The position numbers and the translations under genes are program-made. A model generated the notes under the pieces. It did not search any database, was not told where the DNA came from, and worked only from the letters and a program-made list of their open reading frames with translations. 8,746 nucleotides of DNA from Opitutia bacterium UBA5964 (GTDB lineage Bacteria; Verrucomicrobiota; Verrucomicrobiia; Opitutales; Coraliomargaritaceae): assembly GCA_002430605.1 (NCBI GenBank), contig DJBY01000002.1, positions 1,165-9,910 on the forward strand, given 5' to 3'. Below, piece after piece: positions 7,085 to 8,746 of this stretch (position 1 is the stretch's first letter; each line of letters opens with the position of its first letter).

Positions 7085-7262
7085 TTTAAAGAAACTGAGG
7101 CTTAACAACGAACAAAAATAAGCATTCATTGCTACTGGATGAGATGAGCTGTTCAGACAAGCCGACTCTTCCCCCTTCGCAAGTTTCTTTACACGAATTA
7201 CCAAATTTTCTATATCACCGACCATTTCGATCGGCGCAAACAACTCATCACCATTACTTTTA
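7085..7262. promoter_or_regulatory. Shared divergent control region of gcvP and gcvT
   Basis: These 178 bases lie between the chosen starts of gcvP (leftward) and gcvT (rightward), so promoters and any common regulator site for both P and T proteins should be here. The gcvT side holds a TTTACA/TATATC pair. No convincing promoter stands out for gcvP. I searched both strands for the glycine riboswitch core (the conserved GCCGAAGG-type and CTCTCAGG-type stretches) and did not find it. No Shine-Dalgarno sequence precedes either start codon. Confidence 0.6.
7188..7216 (+). promoter_or_regulatory. gcvT: Candidate promoter for gcvT
   Basis: TTTACA (7188-7193) and TATATC (7211-7216) are spaced by 17 bases, giving one and two mismatches to the housekeeping -35 and -10 boxes. 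The predicted transcript would begin about 40 bases before the gcvT ATG. The prediction rests on sequence match and position only. Confidence 0.4.
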
Positions 7263-8357
7263 ATGTCCGACATTCTACACATCCCACTACACGACTTTCA
7301 TGCCGAGCAAGGTGCGCGCTTCGTCAATTTCGGCGGCTGGAACATGCCCGTGCAATACACCAGCATTCTCGAAGAACATAAAGCGGTGCGCACCGCGGCG
7401 GGCCTGTTCGACGTCAGCCACATGGGAGAGTTTCTAGTTACTGGTGTCGATGCCGCGCTGTTTCTCGACAAACTACTGGTCAATTCGATCGCGAAAGCAC
7501 CCGTAGGCAAAGCCGTTTACTCGCCGATGTGCGCCAGCGATGGCGGCGTGGTCGATGATTTGATCGTCTACCGCATCGGCGACGAGACCTTCCTCGTCTG
7601 CGTGAATGCAGGCAATATCGAGAAAGACTTTGGTTGGTTCCTTAAACAATCGGAGCGCTGGAGCCTCGACGTGCAGATCGAGGATCACTCCGACGATTAT
7701 GCCCTCCTTGCGCTGCAGGGGCCAAAAGCCGCCGCAATCATGGAAGCCATTGGCTTCGACTCAATTAATACAATTAAGAAATTTTGGCACGCGCTGGTTC
7801 CCTTCGCCGGCGAAAAAGTGCGTGTGTGCCGCACTGGCTACACTGGTGAAGACGGCTTCGAGATCTACGCCTCCCCCAAAGCAGCTGATGCGCTCGCCCG
7901 CGAGATCATCAGCAAAGGCGAGCCTTTCGGCGTGCAACTCTGCGGCCTAGGTTGCCGCGACAGCCTACGTCTCGAAGCTGGCTATCCACTCTATGGACAT
8001 GAGCTCAGCGACTCGATTACTCCACTCGAAGCCGGCCTAGACTGGACCGTTAAACTGGAGAAAGAGGACTTCATTGGCAAAAATGCCTTAAGTGAGCAGA
8101 AGGAGAATGGCATCCCGCGGCGCGTGGTTCACTTCAAACTCGAAGGCCGCCGCATCGCCCGCGAAGGCACCCCAGTCGTTAATGCCGCAGGCAAAGCCGT
8201 CGGCCAAGTACTCTCCGGCACGCTCTCGCCCATGCTTGGTTGCCCCATCGGTAGCGCAATCGTCGCCACCGCCGCTAAAGATGCGCCACTGTTCGTCGAT
8301 CTGCGCGGCAATCACATCGCGCTAGAAGTCGCGACTTTGCCACTGCATAAAGTATAA
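7263..8357 (+). CDS. gcvT: Aminomethyltransferase, T protein of the glycine cleavage system
   Basis: This 364-residue enzyme takes the aminomethyl group carried by H protein, releases ammonia and makes 5,10-methylenetetrahydrofolate. It has the normal family length and all main landmarks. FVNFGGWNMPVQY (20-32) and GLFDVSHMGE (47-56) form the N-terminal signature. The Asp pair in GGVVDDLIVY (94-103) includes the catalytic aspartate, D98 by alignment with E. coli D97. Also present are CVNAGNIEKD (113-122), TGYTGEDGFE (191-200), CGLGCRDSLRLEAG (227-240) and the C-terminal barrel motif SGTLSPMLG (318-326). The ATG at 7263 fits the family start exactly, but no Shine-Dalgarno sequence precedes it. 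It diverges from gcvP, which supports co-regulation of P and T. No gcvH follows; the next gene lies on the opposite strand 116 bases on. Confidence 0.97.
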   Translation: MSDILHIPLHDFHAEQGARFVNFGGWNMPVQYTSILEEHKAVRTAAGLFDVSHMGEFLVTGVDAALFLDKLLVNSIAKAPVGKAVYSPMCASDGGVVDDLIVYRIGDETFLVCVNAGNIEKDFGWFLKQSERWSLDVQIEDHSDDYALLALQGPKAAAIMEAIGFDSINTIKKFWHALVPFAGEKVRVCRTGYTGEDGFEIYASPKAADALAREIISKGEPFGVQLCGLGCRDSLRLEAGYPLYGHELSDSITPLEAGLDWTVKLEKEDFIGKNALSEQKENGIPRRVVHFKLEGRRIAREGTPVVNAAGKAVGQVLSGTLSPMLGCPIGSAIVATAAKDAPLFVDLRGNHIALEVATLPLHKV

Positions 8358-8473
8358 TCCTCCACCATCTCATCGGTCGTTAAAGCACCTGCCAGTCATA
8401 GTTAAGCGACCCACCATCAAAGAAGGATGCCTTAATTGTCATCGCGGCCAAGCGCCGTTACGGTCGAAACTGC

Positions 8474-8746
8474 CTATGGCGCAATCGCTGACACTCGCTC
8501 AACCGCAGACTCTTCCGATTGCTCAGTGGTCGAGACTGAGGCATGCTGAATGATCGGGCTTGTCTCTGGTCGCGGTAAGGTCTTGACGGAGAATTCCATC
8601 AGCTCTCCCCCGCGTCGCACCTCAATCGTGGTGAACTGATTCGCCCGCGTAAAAAACACTGCACCTGGCACATCGGACACATTCTCGATCGTATATCCAG
8701 CAATCGAAACAAGATGATCCCCCTGCAACAAACCCGCTTGGTGCGC
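8474..8746 (-). CDS. PDZ-domain protein, C-terminal fragment (possible HtrA/DegP-like protease)
   Basis: Only the last 90 codons are visible; the frame is open through the right edge, so the gene begins outside the window. The first visible part, AHQAGLLQGDHLVSIAGYTI followed by ENVSDVPG, is the carboxylate-binding and later strand region of a PDZ domain, where AG-L--GD-LVSI-G is the typical pattern. FTTIEVRRGGELMEFSVKTL (residues 38-57 of the fragment) gives the closing strands. A low-complexity tail rich in serine, threonine and glutamate (TEQSEESAVERV) ends the protein, with no further domain. A C-terminal PDZ is usual in periplasmic trypsin-like serine proteases, but also occurs in other peptidases and adaptors. 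Because no catalytic part is visible, the protease call is only a suggestion. It converges on gcvT, with no clear terminator in the 116 bases between them. Confidence 0.8.
   Translation of the reverse strand, partial: AHQAGLLQGDHLVSIAGYTIENVSDVPGAVFFTRANQFTTIEVRRGGELMEFSVKTLPRPETSPIIQHASVSTTEQSEESAVERVSAIAP

Noticed and set aside
7085..7262. Possible glycine riboswitch upstream of gcvP or gcvT
   Set aside because: Patches such as GCGAAGGGGGAAGAG on the minus strand recall part of the aptamer, but the matching CTCTCAGG-type stretch and the paired helices are missing.
7085..7282. 66 extra codons in frame at the N-terminus of gcvP, overlapping the start of gcvT by 20 bases
   Set aside because: P proteins begin just before the YIP...ML stretch, which the ATG at 7084 supplies. 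The extra codons show no family similarity and would overlap the firmly placed gcvT start.

Overview
This window looks like a chromosomal, mostly housekeeping segment of a free-living Gram-negative bacterium with moderately high GC. The best guess is a Verrucomicrobiota member close to the Opitutales/Puniceicoccales. That is an inference from the mix of proteins (a fused glycine dehydrogenase, a small zinc-ribbon membrane protein, an MGSRYGGLK-type nucleotidyltransferase) and from the near absence of Shine-Dalgarno sequences. Nothing in the window fixes the taxonomy. There is no rRNA, tRNA, CRISPR array, intact mobile element or phage gene.

Left part (1-2234): the window opens inside a protein-L-isoaspartate O-methyltransferase gene (pcm), missing only its first codons. 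It is followed by a small zinc-ribbon protein with two membrane helices and, on the other strand, a 90-residue three-helix membrane protein. About 520 bases without a convincing gene then separate these from the next block.

Middle part (2235-4135): a sugar-phosphate-type nucleotidyltransferase runs rightward and converges on a leftward DUF4126 membrane protein. The leader of the DUF4126 gene holds a cluster of three short inverted repeats overlapping a candidate promoter. One of these repeats is a GC-rich 7-bp hairpin of the kind that often proves to be a dispersed REP-like element.

Right part (4136-8357): this is the functional core. gcvP (leftward) and gcvT (rightward) diverge from a 178-base shared region. 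They encode the P and T proteins of the glycine cleavage system. P decarboxylates glycine and passes an aminomethyl group to lipoylated H protein; T releases ammonia and transfers the one-carbon unit to tetrahydrofolate. H protein (gcvH) and the L protein are not in the window. GcvP resembles a head-to-tail fusion of the two-subunit GcvPA/GcvPB type rather than the classical E. coli single-chain type, and it carries an extra C-terminal tail. A perfect 13-bp hairpin with a T tract terminates gcvP.

Right edge: the C-terminal part of a leftward gene encoding a PDZ domain runs out of the window. No novel multi-gene system is visible. The items most worth a second look are the fused GcvP, the inverted-repeat cluster before the DUF4126 gene, and the 2050-2150 intergenic stretch.
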